Notes under the pieces: generated by a model
Databases searched by the model: none
Told to the model about the DNA's origin: nothing
Seen by the model: the letters and a program-made list of their open reading frames with translations, nothing else
Shown: one piece after another, positions 1-12,400 of the stretch
Position numbering within the stretch: the first letter of the stretch is position 1
Layout: each line of letters starts with the position of its first letter
Assembly (NCBI GenBank): GCA_026413225.1
Contig: CM048553.1
Location: 101,166,690-101,230,689 of the forward strand
Source: Otis tarda
Lineage: Eukaryota; Chordata; Aves; Otidiformes; Otididae
Reading direction: 5' to 3'
DNA length: 64,000 nt
Program-made: the position numbers and the translations under genes

Positions 1-1737
1 CAAAGTAGGGGGCCCCAGAAATGGATACCTTAAAAAAAAAAACCCAAAGAGGGTGATGAAGAAAAGGCTCTATGGCCACTTAGACATGCAAAATCTCTAA
101 AGATTGGCACTTCCAGCACCACCATTGTGGTCTAGAGGACCACAAAAAAGAAGAAGACCAAGAGTCATCACACCGAAAGCACCATACAAAGCTCTCCTAC
201 GCACACTGTGGGGTTCATCTCAGACATCAATTTCAGGACACCTTTTCAAAAGATTTATTTAAGGATACACTGCTAAAAAGGGAGATCCTAGTGAAATATG
301 ACTGCTTTGGGTAACAAACTGAGAGTTTGTTAGAAGTTGAGTAAGGTGATAAAATGATCAATAGAGTCAATAGAGTACCAGAGTATCAGTTGGGGTCTTA
401 GGAGGCTCTGGCCCTTTTCTAGATTAGCTTTCATCAGGCATCATGTCACTCCTCCCCACCTGCGCGGTGCTCTCTGGAAAGCACTTGGAGATGGAGATGC
501 TGTTGCTATGCCCAACCGACTGCCCCTCCTGCTGCCTCACCTGGAATGATCCACTTGTTTCAGTGATTACACTCGCTTTTTCTCTCTGTTGTCTTAACAT
601 TTAACATAGTGCTAACTTGCACTTTTTTGCCAGCTACTAACCAGCATTTTTACTGAGGGTGATCTCATGATGCTGGAGTCCAAGTGAATAGAGGGTGGCA
701 CCCAAGGGGACTAGGATCAACAACCAACAATATCTAAGATGAAGATCACATTTAGTCCCATTCAGACACCGGCTAAGACTGCTCCCAATTTTGAATTCCT
801 CACCGAAAGCCAGGCACCTCCAGAAGGACAATTTTTGCTGAAGAGCAGCGATTTCGCATGGGTATCTTGCAGAATGCTGTTTCAGTAATAAACCATTTGG
901 TACAGTCCAACATCCAGTCCCGCTTCACAAAGCTCTCTAACTTGCCTTTCCTGTACTAGAGAAAAGAGACAAGAACATTTTCCTGATCAAAATGTGATCT
1001 CTTTTCAGGTACCAAAGCTGTGCTTAGAGCAAAATGAGGTTTTATTTATGCACACAGGCTAGAAGGATTGCTGCAAAGGGAATTTTCTAGTCCAGGGGAC
1101 AAATAATAGGAGTTATATTTCTTATCATCACGGCAAATGAAATAAATACCTAATATTTCTTCTGCGTAACAAAGTAAGTAATTAGCAGTGCCATAGTCAA
1201 GGGAACATGCAGGTAAATGGAGCAATAATTGGGGTGATACAACATTTGCCCACTTCTCCGATGAGGGATAAGGAGCAGGCCAGCAAGTGAACCTGCATTT
1301 TATTTACTGCTACACCACTGGTAATTAGACAGCTTGCCATAATGGATTAGCAGCAACCAGTGACACCCGTTATCCTTGGCAGACAGAGCAGTGTGCACTG
1401 CAGACGAAGCTGTTAAAGGCCAAGAAATACAAGTGTGTAAAAGATAAGAACAGCAAGTGCCCTCCCCATGTCAGGCTGACTGGGAGTTGAAAGCAAGCAA
1501 GCAAGTCAATCTTTAAATATGCCAGTTAATTTTAATGACATTGAGATTTTACTGACAAGTCTGAAGTATTTTAAGTAACATCAGAATTATCTTAGTTGGG
1601 AGAAAACTGATTTTTTATGATCCTTTTTTTTCATGTATAAGCTGCATTACTGTTTTATGAGGGAAGCCTGACAATTTGCCTGCTTTGAACAAAACACCTC
1701 TGCAGAAATGTACCCTTTCCACTATATACTCTGCTCC
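1..1737. other. Intergenic, nothing recognisable
   Basis: Unique-looking, AT-leaning sequence. The one open frame (637-831, minus) is short and resembles no protein I know. No repeat family could be recognised. Confidence 0.6.
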
Positions 1738-2034
1738 ATCACCAGTGGAAGAGGCTACGTGGGGGAGGATCGGCGTAGGCTATGCCCACGGTGCTGTGCT
1801 GCCTGCATAACCTTGCTGCCAGCCTGGAGCCAAGCTGGTTGGCGGCAGCTCTGCACCCCTGGGGCACTCCCTCCGGCATGGCACGGCGACCTTTCATGGA
1901 GACCTGCTCCGTCGGCACCATCGTTTCCAAAGCGTGAGGCTGGCCTTGTTGGAGTGCTCGGAGAACCCCTCTCTCACCAGGGCTGTGCAAGCATCACCAT
2001 AGCAAGGACAGAGCTCTGCATTGTCCCAGAGACT
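1738..2034. other. GC-rich, CpG-moderate segment beside a CR1
   Basis: About 250 bases (1738-1990) are roughly 60% G+C, with about 13 CpG by hand count, ending just before the CR1 3' end. Open frames occur on both strands (137 aa plus, 83 aa minus), but open frames are expected in GC-rich DNA and neither resembles a known protein. It is borderline as a CpG island. Confidence 0.4.
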
Positions 2035-2870
2035 CATAGAATCATAGAATGGTTAGAGTTGGAAGGGACCTTCAAAGGTTATCTAGTCCAACCCCCCTGC
2101 AAGAAGCAGGGACATCCCTGACTAGATCAGGTTGCTCAGAGCCTCATCCAGCCTGGCCTTGAACGTTTCCAGGGATGGGGCATCCACCACCTCTCTGGGC
2201 AACCTGTTCCAGTGCTCTACAACTCTCATTGTAAAAAAATTTTTTCTAATATCTAATCTAAACCTACCTCCTTCTAATTTAAACCCATTACCCCTTGTCC
2301 TATCACAACAGGCCCTACTGAACAGCTTCTCCCCATCTTTCCTGTAGGCCCCCTTGAGGTATTGGAAGACCGCTATCAGGTCTCCCCGGAGCCTCCTCTT
2401 CTCCAGGCTGAACAGCCCCAACTCTCTCAGCCTGTCCTCATAGAAGAGGTGCTCCAGCCCTCTGATCATCTTTGTGGCCCTCCTCTGGACCCTTTCCAAC
2501 TGGTCCATGTCCTTCTTGTGTTGGGGACTCCAGAACTGGACGCAGTACTCCAGGTGGGCTCTCACCTCCCTCGACCTGCTGGCCACACTCCTCTTGATGC
2601 AGCCCAGGATGTGGCTGGCCTTCTGGGCCGCAAGGGCGCATTGCCCACTCATGTTGAGCCTCTCGTCTACCAGCACTCCCAAGTCTTTCTCCTCAGGGCT
2701 GCTCTCAATCCATTCTCCGCCCAGCCTGTATTTGTGCCTGGGATTGCCACAACCCAGGTGCAGGACCTTGCACTTGGCCTGGTTGAACTTCATGAGGTTG
2801 GCACGGGCCCACCTCTCCAGCCTGTCCAGGTCCCTCTGGATGGCATCCCTCCCTTCCAGCGAGTCGACGG
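2035..2870 (-). mobile_element. 5'-truncated CR1 retrotransposon with 3' end intact
   Basis: Read on the minus strand this is the 3' part of a CR1 LINE: the C-terminal part of the reverse-transcriptase ORF, a short 3' UTR, and the terminal repeat (two CATAGAAT units at 2035-2050 on the plus strand). Family hallmarks are the encoded [35 protein letters not shown] and [11 protein letters not shown]. Similarity stops near 2870, so the element has lost its 5' end, as most CR1 copies have. The open frame is uninterrupted from 2868 to the stop at 2124-2122, which suggests a fairly young insertion. Confidence 0.93.
2122..2868 (-). pseudogene. CR1 reverse-transcriptase C-terminal fragment
   Basis: A frame of about 248 residues encodes the C-terminal region of CR1 ORF2, downstream of the reverse-transcriptase catalytic core. 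The endonuclease domain and the catalytic palm are absent, so it cannot be active by itself. The stretch [11 protein letters not shown] appears about nine residues shorter than usual in the family, consistent with a small in-frame deletion. The frame stays open upstream to an ATG at 3078-3076, but those 70 residues are unrelated host sequence, so the 318-codon ORF is an accidental chimera and should not be annotated as a gene. Confidence 0.85.
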
Positions 2871-2880
2871 CACCTTGAGA

Positions 2881-5800
2881 AATAAGAGGAGGTCTTGTCT
2901 TGTTCACTTGATTGACTGATTGATGGTCTTCCAGCAAGCGTATAAATCTCCATTCATCTCCATGACTTTCTCTGGACTGAACCCCAAGGAAATACTGACT
3001 TCTCCTCCTGATAAGGGAGCTGTGCGCTTCCCAGCTTGTACATCTACCCACTCCCTCCAGGGATAAAAGAGGGGCCATGGGATTTAAGGGTCCACCATCA
3101 CTGTGCTATAGGCATTTGTAAAACCATTTTGCTGACATTAACACTGGTTTTATTCCTGAGCAGCTGCTCAGTTAGTTCATAAACACTCATGAGCACGTAG
3201 ATGCATATCCCAAACCTGCAGCAGCAAGATCGAATTCAGCAAGTTGTAAAACCCGAACTACCACTCAGAGCTGGGGCATTCCCTTTTGGGGTCTTGCTGC
3301 TGCTGGGCTCTTCCCAAGACCAATGACATCATCTTCCTGTCTTCCTCAGATGCTTTCTACCAGCACATCTTGCTCACGTTACTTTTCTGGCCCCGTCTGA
3401 GAGCCTTCAGTCACATCTCTACCCGCTTACCCACCTCTGCAGCCAGGTAGTGTAGGTGACTGTGGAGAAGGCTGTGCCTGCTCCTTCCTACACCTCGTTT
3501 CCCCTCTCCTGTTCAGTGCTGAGCCCCCAGAAGCCCCTGGTCACCTGTGTCAGGTCCTAGCCCATGTCAGAGATTTAACCTTTTGGCAATCACCATAGGA
3601 TTTCTTCTGGTGGTTTTAATAGCAGTCCCATCCTCCATTAAAAGGCCATTGCCTTTTTTAGAGCAATCTCTATAAAACCCTGCTGGGTTCACTCCTATTA
3701 AGTTCAAGCTTTTTTTTTCTGCTGGGGAAAAATCCATCTCTTTTCTCAGGCAGAAGCTCTTCCCCTCCTCCTCTCCCCTTCGCTCCTCTCTGCCACACAG
3801 CAGCAGCGAGAGCCTGACCTGGGGAGGCACCCCGCAGGGCTCCATCTCCTAGCTGGCAAAACCCCCTTCTCCGTTGTCGACCGGCCTCCCTCCCACCCCT
3901 ATTCCCCACTGCCAATTGCTGAATCCTGCTTAACGGTATTACAGCCATGAAATATTATTTTCTTCCAGTTGGGAATAGGAATTTTGCCATGTTTTGCTGA
4001 GCAGCACATTTAATATAAATAATTCCTACTGCTCACAGGCTCCCACTTTTATGAAAAGGTTTATGCTGAGCCCACAGGAAAGAATTTTAGGGAAAGGCTG
4101 TTCATTAAGACCCTGCCTTACTTGTCTGTCACCTCCAGAGATCCCCCACTGGCAGAAGGGGTCATGTAATGTCTTATTTATACCAAGTCTTCCAGTAATT
4201 AATTTTCTCTACACATTTTAACACACACTTGAGGTTTTTTTCTCATTTCTCTATTTGTGGTGCTTTTTGATTTTTTTTCCCCACTTCAAGTTGCTTGTTC
4301 TGATGCTAGCATGAGACATCCAACCTTTTAAAGAAATCATTCATTTTTTTAAAGGTTGAACATGTCACGGTAAGTTGGTGCACCTAATATTAAATCTCAG
4401 CTGTTTCTTTCAAAGTTCCTGAACATTGGCTAACTTGCAGAGGTGCTCATGAGCTCTGTGACCCTGGCACAGAGCACCAATGTGGCATGCAAAACCACTG
4501 ATGGAAACCTAGTTTTTGAAATGCATTTATAAAACAGTTGCATTTGAGGTTGGCTATATGGTTACTAGTTTAAGAGGTCAAAACCACAGCCAAGGAGCAC
4601 TAGAATTGCACTGTTAGGCCTTCAGAATCACAGAGACGTCCAAAATAAGGACTGAGCCCTCTTATCTTCTGTACTTCAGCCTGAAGTTGAAAGATCATGT
4701 ACCGTTTTGCTGCTTACTGGTTGCTCCACAGGAGCTGTTGGTAGGAGTCCTTGTCAAAAATCAACCATCACAACGTGGATCTTTGCTAGCACAGATGACT
4801 GTCCTATCACCCAGGTGGCTCTGCTATGAGCAGTTAATCATGGCACCCTAATCAGGTGAAGGTCAACTCGAGTATCAGCGGTGTGCTTTTTACATCTCCT
4901 GTTCATGCCACATCTGCTGCGTGGTTTTCTGAGAGCTCCACAGCTGTAAATGCCAGTTTCTGCACTGTTGTCTGGTGCTTCCCAATCATCCTCATGAGAG
5001 GAACAGAAGAAGAAAATGTTATAGAATGAGATGAAGGAGAAAAAGGAAGCAGCAAAGTCCCCTGAACAGGACTGCTCTTTGCGAGCACACAGGAGGTGGC
5101 CACAGCGAGAAGGCTGTTGGGAAAGTCGCCTGCTTTCAGCAGTGGCCGCTACCTGAGAAATGTGCATCTTGTGTACCTGGCACTGAACTCAATAGAGCTG
5201 CCAAAGAATGCATTTTCCCATCCCTGGCTCAGCTTCCAGCCCAAATCAGACACCAGCAGAGCAGTTTAATGACCCCGAGTGGTTGGTATTAGCAGCCAGC
5301 GTTGACCCTGAGGTGCCACCTCATGGTTTTGAAATGTCACATGCTGCAAGACCTTTCCTGTGAGCTTGAGGAAATAACCAAGTACCTCTGTGACCAAACG
5401 TGGGTATGTGTTAGTGTTTGAAAGGTGGCCATTGAAAAACAACAAATCAGGACTAATGCAAAGTGCTTTTTAAGAAATTGCAAAAAAACTATTGTAGCAG
5501 GCCAACTTTAGGACTTGGGTGGATGCACGGGTTCAAAGAAGACAAACGAACAGTCAGAGCAACAGTGGATGATGAAAGAGGATCTAAAGCTAAGCCTAAA
5601 GAGCCTAAACAGCAGCAAGGAGCAGAGGAAAGTGAGAAGATAAGTGGAAATGAGGAGAGCTCTGAAAATCCTCGAGAAGAGATGGCTCACAGGACAGGAC
5701 ATCCTGACAGATATGAGGAGTGATGGGGAAGCAGCCTTACTGCAAAAGCCAAGGGTGCAAGGACAGGGAGGAAACTTGATGGTACAAACACATAGAAAAA

Positions 5801-7343
5801 TTGGTGTGTTACAGACCATTGCAGACATGATATTTTTAAAGTAGCTTGTGATTATGGATGCCACACAGGAGAGCTGGCAGCCTGAAATACCTTCAAGTGA
5901 TTTGACTGTTTCAGTTTTGGAAAACGAGACATCGATAAGACTTCTCAGCTTTGACATGCAAATTTCTAGAACCAGAGGCAGCCTAATACTGAAGACCTTG
6001 GCCCCCATGTCTGAAGCAAGGGGCCAGAGTGGTGCAGTCTGTAGTGCTCTGTATCTCCACACAACACCCAGCCAGGCTCTGCACAGACCCTTGGATGCTG
6101 CCACAGCCCTTCTCCTCAGCACAGATAACTCTCCAGGTGGCAGAGGCAGTGAAGACCAGGCTTTAGCAATGCCCTGCTGCTCTCACTGAGCTATTCCTTT
6201 CTCATTCACTTTGAACTTGCACTTCACAGTCCCCGTAAGAGCACCCTGAATCCTCTGGAAACTTCTGTCAGGATGGTCCACGTAGCAGCGAATATGCAAA
6301 AAAAATCCGCATGAAAACCATCCTGATGCAGAGTCCCCCTCACCTCTCTGCAGATGGTAAGCATGCACACATGGGTGCTTGCTCTGCCTCGCACCGAGAC
6401 GGGCAGCCTCAGATCTGCAGGGGTCCCATCAGAGATCACCCTCCAAAGACTGGCCCCGCAGAAGCCGTGCCATCTGATGGCTAGCCTGGCTGGGCCTGTG
6501 AAGGCTGACAAGCTGAAGTTTGTTAACATTTAACCTTGCTTAACCCTTGAACTTGGGCTACTTTCAGCTTCCCTAGGATGATTGATAAAAGACCTTGCGG
6601 GGCATCATTGATTTGGGGGGCAGCACAAGCTGTTTGGGTTCCTGCGTGCACATATGGAAGAGCTTCGGAGTGTCAGATCTAATACTCGATTGCTGTATCA
6701 GCAAAGGTGTAATGAAATTCACTTTATTGCTCCTTGAATACATTAGATTTAAGATTGTGTAGAAAAGGACTCAAGTCTCGGGGCCAATATTTGGTTAAAA
6801 ACTTGGAGAAGTAATTTTCCCGCTTGTGCTATTAAGCATGTGGTTTTCTTTATTTTGAGATCTCACTTTGCCTGGGTGTACGTACATCCATATATCTCAC
6901 AACGCATGTATGGAAACCATACACAATAACAAAATAGCCTTATGTACTGTTAAGGCTGGTTTTAAAATTTACAGGGTACAATTCTCTTTTTTTTTTGTTG
7001 AAAAGAATAATTTTCAAACAGTTCCATATAGTTAATGTAGTGTTTTGCCTTCCATTAAAAAGATACTATTAAACCAGTCACAGAAACACTAGCAAGTGAG
7101 TAAATGTTTAAACCACAAATCTCCCTGAACTCCTATGGGAAGGAAGGGGGTGGGGGGCTCTACCAGTTCCAAAATGGCAAGATCATATATCAGAGGTGAA
7201 TAATAATGTGCAAAGAATATGTTTCAAGGAATAACACAAACTAGGAGAGGTGGGAGAGAAAGGACTTTAAGAGATGAAAAAGCTTAATGCCAGGAAAGAT
7301 GGAGATTTGGGAAGTGTAGGGGTGACCGGCTTGCTAAAGGAGT
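2881..7343. other. Intergenic, no gene recognised
   Basis: A mixed-composition stretch. Open frames at 3567-3948, 4838-5167, 5463-5723, 5508-6122 and 5848-6189 were read and have low-complexity or random character with no domain. Positions 4321-4328 and 4351-4358 form an 8-bp inverted repeat (CAACCTTT / AAAGGTTG). No mobile element could be identified with confidence. Confidence 0.5.
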
Positions 7344-7660
7344 GGAAAGAAAGAGAGAAAGAAAAAGAGAGAGGGGAAGAGAGAAAGAAAGAGAGGAAGA
7401 GAAGAAGAAGAAAGAGGAAAGAAAGAAGGAAGAAAAAAAAGAAAAAGAAAAATAAAGAGAAAAAGAGAAAGATGAAAAAGAAAGAAGAAAAAGAAAATAA
7501 AAAATACAAAGGAGAAGAAAAAGAAAATTAAAAATATAAAGAAAAAGAAAAAAGAAAAACAAAGAGAAAAAAGAGGAAAAATGAAAAAGAAAAATAAAAA
7601 GAGAATAATATAAAGAAAAATAAAATTAAAGGGAAAAAGAGAGGACGAAAAGAAAGAAGG
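7344..7660. repeat. Polypurine (GA/A-rich) low-complexity tract
   Basis: Positions 7344-7452 are 109 consecutive purines on the plus strand. The purine-rich block continues, broken only by scattered T and rare C, to about 7660. It is built of irregular AAAGA, GAGA and GAAGAA units. Long open frames here encode only Lys/Glu/Arg or, in antisense, Phe/Ser/Leu, and are composition artefacts. Such tracts can form triplex (H-) DNA and often expand or contract. Confidence 0.95.
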
Positions 7661-9140
7661 GGGACTGAATGGGAGCAAAGTAGTGGGGTGAAAACCACCC
7701 TGGCTGTAGCAATGCAAACGAGGCCTCGCTGACCCGGCGTGCACGAAGCATGACTGTATATTCCATACACGAGACAGTTAAAAATTTGAACATAAGGTAG
7801 CATTTCCTTTATCATATCCCATAAAAATAGCAATTTGCTAGAGCCCTTGTAGCACAGTATGGAAGGTGGTGTATTTTACTGATAATGTAGAGATGACAGA
7901 TAGTCCTATACTAGGAGGTTTCAATGGTGTCTTGCTGTATAGCATAATAAATTGTGAGGAGCAGAGACAGAGGACAGTGCAGGCACTGCTCCACCTCCAG
8001 TAGCCAAATAATTCAGCCCCGGCTCAGTAATTATGCTGTGTGAAAATATGGGATTAATTAGACTGGTACACTAACACACTGTAGTCTCATTAAAGGCTGA
8101 ACAGCATTTTCATAGATACTGCCACTTGAGCGGGGCTGCTGCTAATGTGAAAAGACAAAGTCTCCTCTTTTCATACTCCTTGCTTATTATCTTACTTAAG
8201 GCCACTTAAGCAAACTTCCAAAGGCAGCCTGGCAGAAAGCCTTTCATGGGATTTATTTTGTTATTTTACCTATATACCAGGGAAGCAGGGGGTAAAAAAA
8301 CCAAGGGGAAATGCTAACATTAGCAATAACTGCAAAGTCTCCCTTTGCACCAACCTGACTTTTTTCTTTCCTTCCTTCTTTCTTATTTTTTCTCTCACTC
8401 TTTTAGGGAGGGAAGCAGGGTGTGTGTGTGGGCGGGGGTGGAGGATGAAGGGGAAGGATGTCTCAATGAGAAAGAGATAAAAGTTGGCCCCCATTGCAAG
8501 CCTGAAGTGTTTGATTTCAATTTAAGGGGTCAGCCTCTCCGAGGGATTTGCTCAGCCTGATGGGGGGGAGCAGGAGCCCTGTGCCAGTGCCGCAGCCCAG
8601 CGCAGGAGTGCTGGGGTAAGACCTGTGTCTTTTGAACTGAGAGGTGATTAGCGAGCCAGAAGATGTAATTTAGGCTAAGCAGTTACCATTTCACAATCTT
8701 TTATCTGCAGAGAAAAACCTCCTCCCGGTTACTCCAAGCCACTGGAAAGGTCTCAGTCTCCCAGCAAGCAGAAAGGTTGCTACACTTACAATGATATCTC
8801 TGTGGCTTCTTACAAACCACATAGCAAAAAAAAATCTGATGTAGGACCATGGCGCTTTGCAGACAATAAACCCACCTCCCTCAGAACCCATCACCTGGGA
8901 GAAAATTGATTTTGGAAGGGAAGGATGTCTGTAACGCAGACTCTGTCAAACAAGCTCATCTCCTCCATCACCTCCTTGTGCTGCCCACCTCATGGGTCAG
9001 CACCGGCACCAGCCACGCAATAGGGCCCTGGTATCCCCCTGCTCCCCCTCTGAGCCTCTCTATGGCTTTGGCCCCTCTTGGGGACACCTGGGGATGCTCA
9101 GTGTGGCTGGAGGGAGGTGGGAATCAGGGCTAGCATTACC
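7661..9140. other. Intergenic; possible conserved non-coding patch
   Basis: No gene is recognised. Around 7990-8150 the sequence has TAATTA (8055-8060), TAAT and ATTA motifs within well-mixed, non-repetitive DNA that looks like a conserved element, but this is only an impression. Positions 8421-8445 are a short GT/GGGCGGGG-rich stretch. Confidence 0.35.
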
Positions 9141-9147
9141 CAGTGGG

Positions 9148-9431
9148 TCCCGACGGGGAGCGGGTTCGGTCCATGCGCGCTTTAATTCTGGGTAAATGGT
9201 GAGGGTACAGTTCGCTGCGTGGGGAGCAGACTGCCACAGGGATGTTAATATATAAAGCTTGTCCTTTAAAATTAACAGGCCTCTGTAAAGACCTGCTTCA
9301 CCCTGCTCTCAGGAGAGCTATTAGAGCAGAGAGAGACTTCGCCACATACGTCGGAAGGAAGCGGGGGGTGAGGGAGGCAGGAGAGGAGCCCGGCGTCTCC
9401 CGATGACAGACAATAATAGAGGTATCTGCGC
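9148..9431. promoter_or_regulatory. CpG-retaining candidate regulatory element
   Basis: About 16 CpG by hand count in 284 bases, in two clumps (9150-9220 and 9339-9431) around a CpG-free AT-rich centre. Retained CpG in otherwise CpG-depleted bird DNA suggests an unmethylated, probably regulatory, element. No open frame of interest crosses it. The function is not known. Confidence 0.35.
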
Positions 9432-12400
9432 AGAAATACTGTGGGCTTGGAGATGCCTTTGAAACAGGCAACTGTAATATTCAAGTCAGAGAAAGAGCTG
9501 ACGTTGAATAGACTGAAACCTGCTTTGTGGCTTAACAAAAGTGGGCAATAGAGAGAGGCTGACATGAAACAAGTCAGTCTGCAGCAGGCTCTAAGGTTAG
9601 CATCATTAGCAAAGGGGAAAAATGATTAGCAGTAAAAAGCCAGACATTAAAAAGAGATTTAAAAGGAGAGCTAGAGGGAGCTAGGGGATGGGGGGGGGGT
9701 GTGCTTTATTTGTACCTGAGGAAAATAAAAGAGATTCCTCCCAGACACATTTGAATTCTCTCTGCTGCCTTTGCACACAGAAGTTTTATGAATATTTACC
9801 TTTTGCTTGGTTTGGGGAAGGATAAATTCTTTGGCATTGATATTGAAATCTGAGAACAGTTTCTCCTGCCCACATGCAAATCAGTCATATGAAATCAAGA
9901 GCTGAGAGCATCCCAAATAATGTTCCTCCAGCAGGTAAGTGCTTTTTCACTCATCTCTTTAAATGTAGGGTGATCAACGGCCAGGGTTGTTGGACCTTGT
10001 TGGCCTGAGTTAGTTTCGTCAGATATGGCTTTAGCTCGGTTAGTTCAGAAACAGTCAGGATGACTTTAGCTCTCAAGTGACAATGTCACATTAAAGAAAT
10101 AATATTTAGGCTCCTAACTCTCGTTAAGTGCTTTTGAAACCGTTACCTCCTGACTCACTGCAGGTAATACTTCAGGGCTTTCATCCTGAGATGAGGACAG
10201 TGTGCAGCCATCCAGATCTTTGTGCTCACAGTCAGCATTAGTGGCGTTATCCTGGGGACAAGGGAGGAGAAATTTAGTTTCTGGTGTTAGGAAGCTTTTT
10301 AAATATGTGTTCCAGTTCATAAGTGTATTCACATTACACCATCTTTGCTGAGGCTGATATAAAGGAGCAGAGTGGCCATGAAGGGGCTTGTGTCACCCAG
10401 CCACATGTGTGCCGCTGCTCTGCAGAGTGACACGTGTCGGTGGCACGTTAGGAGCCTCAGCAAGTCGGATGATGCTCTGCCTACGACTGTGTGTCTGTGT
10501 GCTCCCCAGTGAGACAGCCCTGAGGGCACTGCTGATGAAGTTTGCAGAGATGGTCTCCAGAAACCCCTCCAGCTGTGCAATGGTCCCGGAGGGGGCAAAA
10601 ATGGCATATGATTTATTTGCCCTTCCTTGTTACGGACGTATTAGAGAAGCTGCCTGTATTGACTCAGGCAGGAAGGGCTGCAAATCTGCAAGCCTGATAT
10701 CTGCGCACAAATAATAATGCTTTTGAGCCGTGCTGTCCATGTAAATCGTAGGCGTTATCCCTTCCCTGGGGATGGGAAGGATTAAGTAGGTTTCCCCTCT
10801 GGCAGTCATGAGGAGGCGAGGGCATTCTGGTGTCAGCTTTCACTCCATGGCAGAAGAGTGGATCTGGGTTTCATGGCTATGAGAAAGTAACAGTGCTGGC
10901 GTGAGCTGGCCGTGGCATCAGGAGGTGCCCATCCCTGCCCATCCCTGCCCACGCAGAGCTGTCCTGGCCAGCAGTGCCCCTGCGGCTCTGCCTGCTGCCG
11001 AGGAGAGGCTGTCGGGCCTGGCCCCGCTGCACGGCTACTGAATGGGGACTGTGAGGTGGGATGGATGTCTGGGGGATGTCTCATTCTTAGCCCCACAGTT
11101 TCGTGGGGACCTCAAACCCTTCTTAGTTGGAGAAAGGAGAAAAGCCAAGCGTAATAGCTGTGTCGTGATTTACACGTAGCAAAGCGAGTGGCCAGTGTGT
11201 CGTGACCAGCCCTGTACATCTAAGACCCTATCTGCATGACTTACCAAAGGCCAGCTCACTCGGGCACAGAGCAGCCACCACTCAGCTGAAGCCTCACCCA
11301 GTGTCTGGAGGGACATATTGTGGTTGTGGGATGGCTCCCCACATCCATCAGCTCCAAGGGGGCAGCTCCTGTGCTCCGGCAGGCAGGCAACGTCCCTGCT
11401 GCCACCACTCCCCTCAGTCTCCGTTCTGCTCTTCAGGCCATCACACTACTCCTGGTGCGGCTCGTGCTGCCTCAAACAATTATATCAGGAAGAGTTCACA
11501 ATTTTGGATGGGGAAATCCAGAAGAAAAGAGGAGGGATGGACAAGCAGTGCCCCCTCTCCCTGGGGAAGTCTCTGATCTTTACAGCAGGAGCTCCTAGCT
11601 CCATCTGAGATCCCCCTTCCCAAGCTGGAGTCCATCATGGGTTAAGCAGAGCCATGCAGGTCAAATCCTGTGTAATACCATATGCTAGTCCATGAGTCAC
11701 GGTAGCTGTCATGAGTGCAGTCACAACACAGAGAAAGTGCAGGGCATAGAATTATGGAAACATGGAAAGTTATAGCTGGCAATGGGCTACACGTAAAATA
11801 TAACCCACCGGAGCTGGGCTTTCCTCCTTCTCCTCCCTCTGAGGGGTTGCAGAGCTCTGTCCCTACGAGCTGCCTAGCTCTTGTGTTTGTCTAAAAACTG
11901 AGAGGTGAGAGCACAGTGTGCTAAACCCCAGCCCTATAAAACACTGAAGCGCACAGTTGTCTTGTAGCTGCTGAGCAAGCACATGGGCTTCAGTGGCATT
12001 GCTTGTGGCTGCAGTGAATGTGCCTGCTTAATTCCCAGACCTGGTCCTAGTCCACCAGCAGCAGCCTTTGGGGACTACAGGTAAAATACTAATGGAAGGA
12101 AATATGGAAATGTAATTTTGACACATCGGTGAAAGAAAATGAGCGCTGATTATGAGAGCTGTCAGCTCCATCCTTCTCTCATCTCGTTGTGTCTGTGTGA
12201 ATAGAGAAATCAAATTAAAAATGCATTCAGGAACCCAAAAGGGAACATATTGATCTGCGGATAAGGTCAAGTCCAGGCCCAGAAGTTTTGGACTGGAGGT
12301 GAGAACTTCAGATGTGCATGAACAAGGGAGCGAGTGACTCCAAGGCTGACCTGGCCAAAAAGGGACCCTCTCTTGTGTTCTTTCTCATGAGAAACACATT

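Noticed and set aside
2362-2919. A 185-codon plus-strand frame rich in Pro/Leu
   Set aside because: It is the antisense of the CR1 reverse-transcriptase frame.
4621-4660. CAGAATCACAGAGACGTCC as a CR1 3' end
   Set aside because: Too short and degenerate, and no CR1 body follows.
5508-6122. A 204-codon minus-strand frame
   Set aside because: Leu/Ser/Phe-rich product without a family resemblance; it overlaps plus-strand frames of equal quality.
6131-6150. CCAGGTGGCAGAG as a CTCF site
   Set aside because: Only the GGTGGCAG half fits the consensus; the upstream half mismatches.
7267-7833. Several overlapping open frames (up to 136 codons) on both strands
   Set aside because: They are translations of the polypurine/polypyrimidine tract (Lys/Glu or Phe/Ser/Leu runs), not genes.
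11740-11800. CATAGAATTATGGAAACATGG as an old CR1 3' end
   Set aside because: The following sequence does not match the CR1 3' region closely enough to call.
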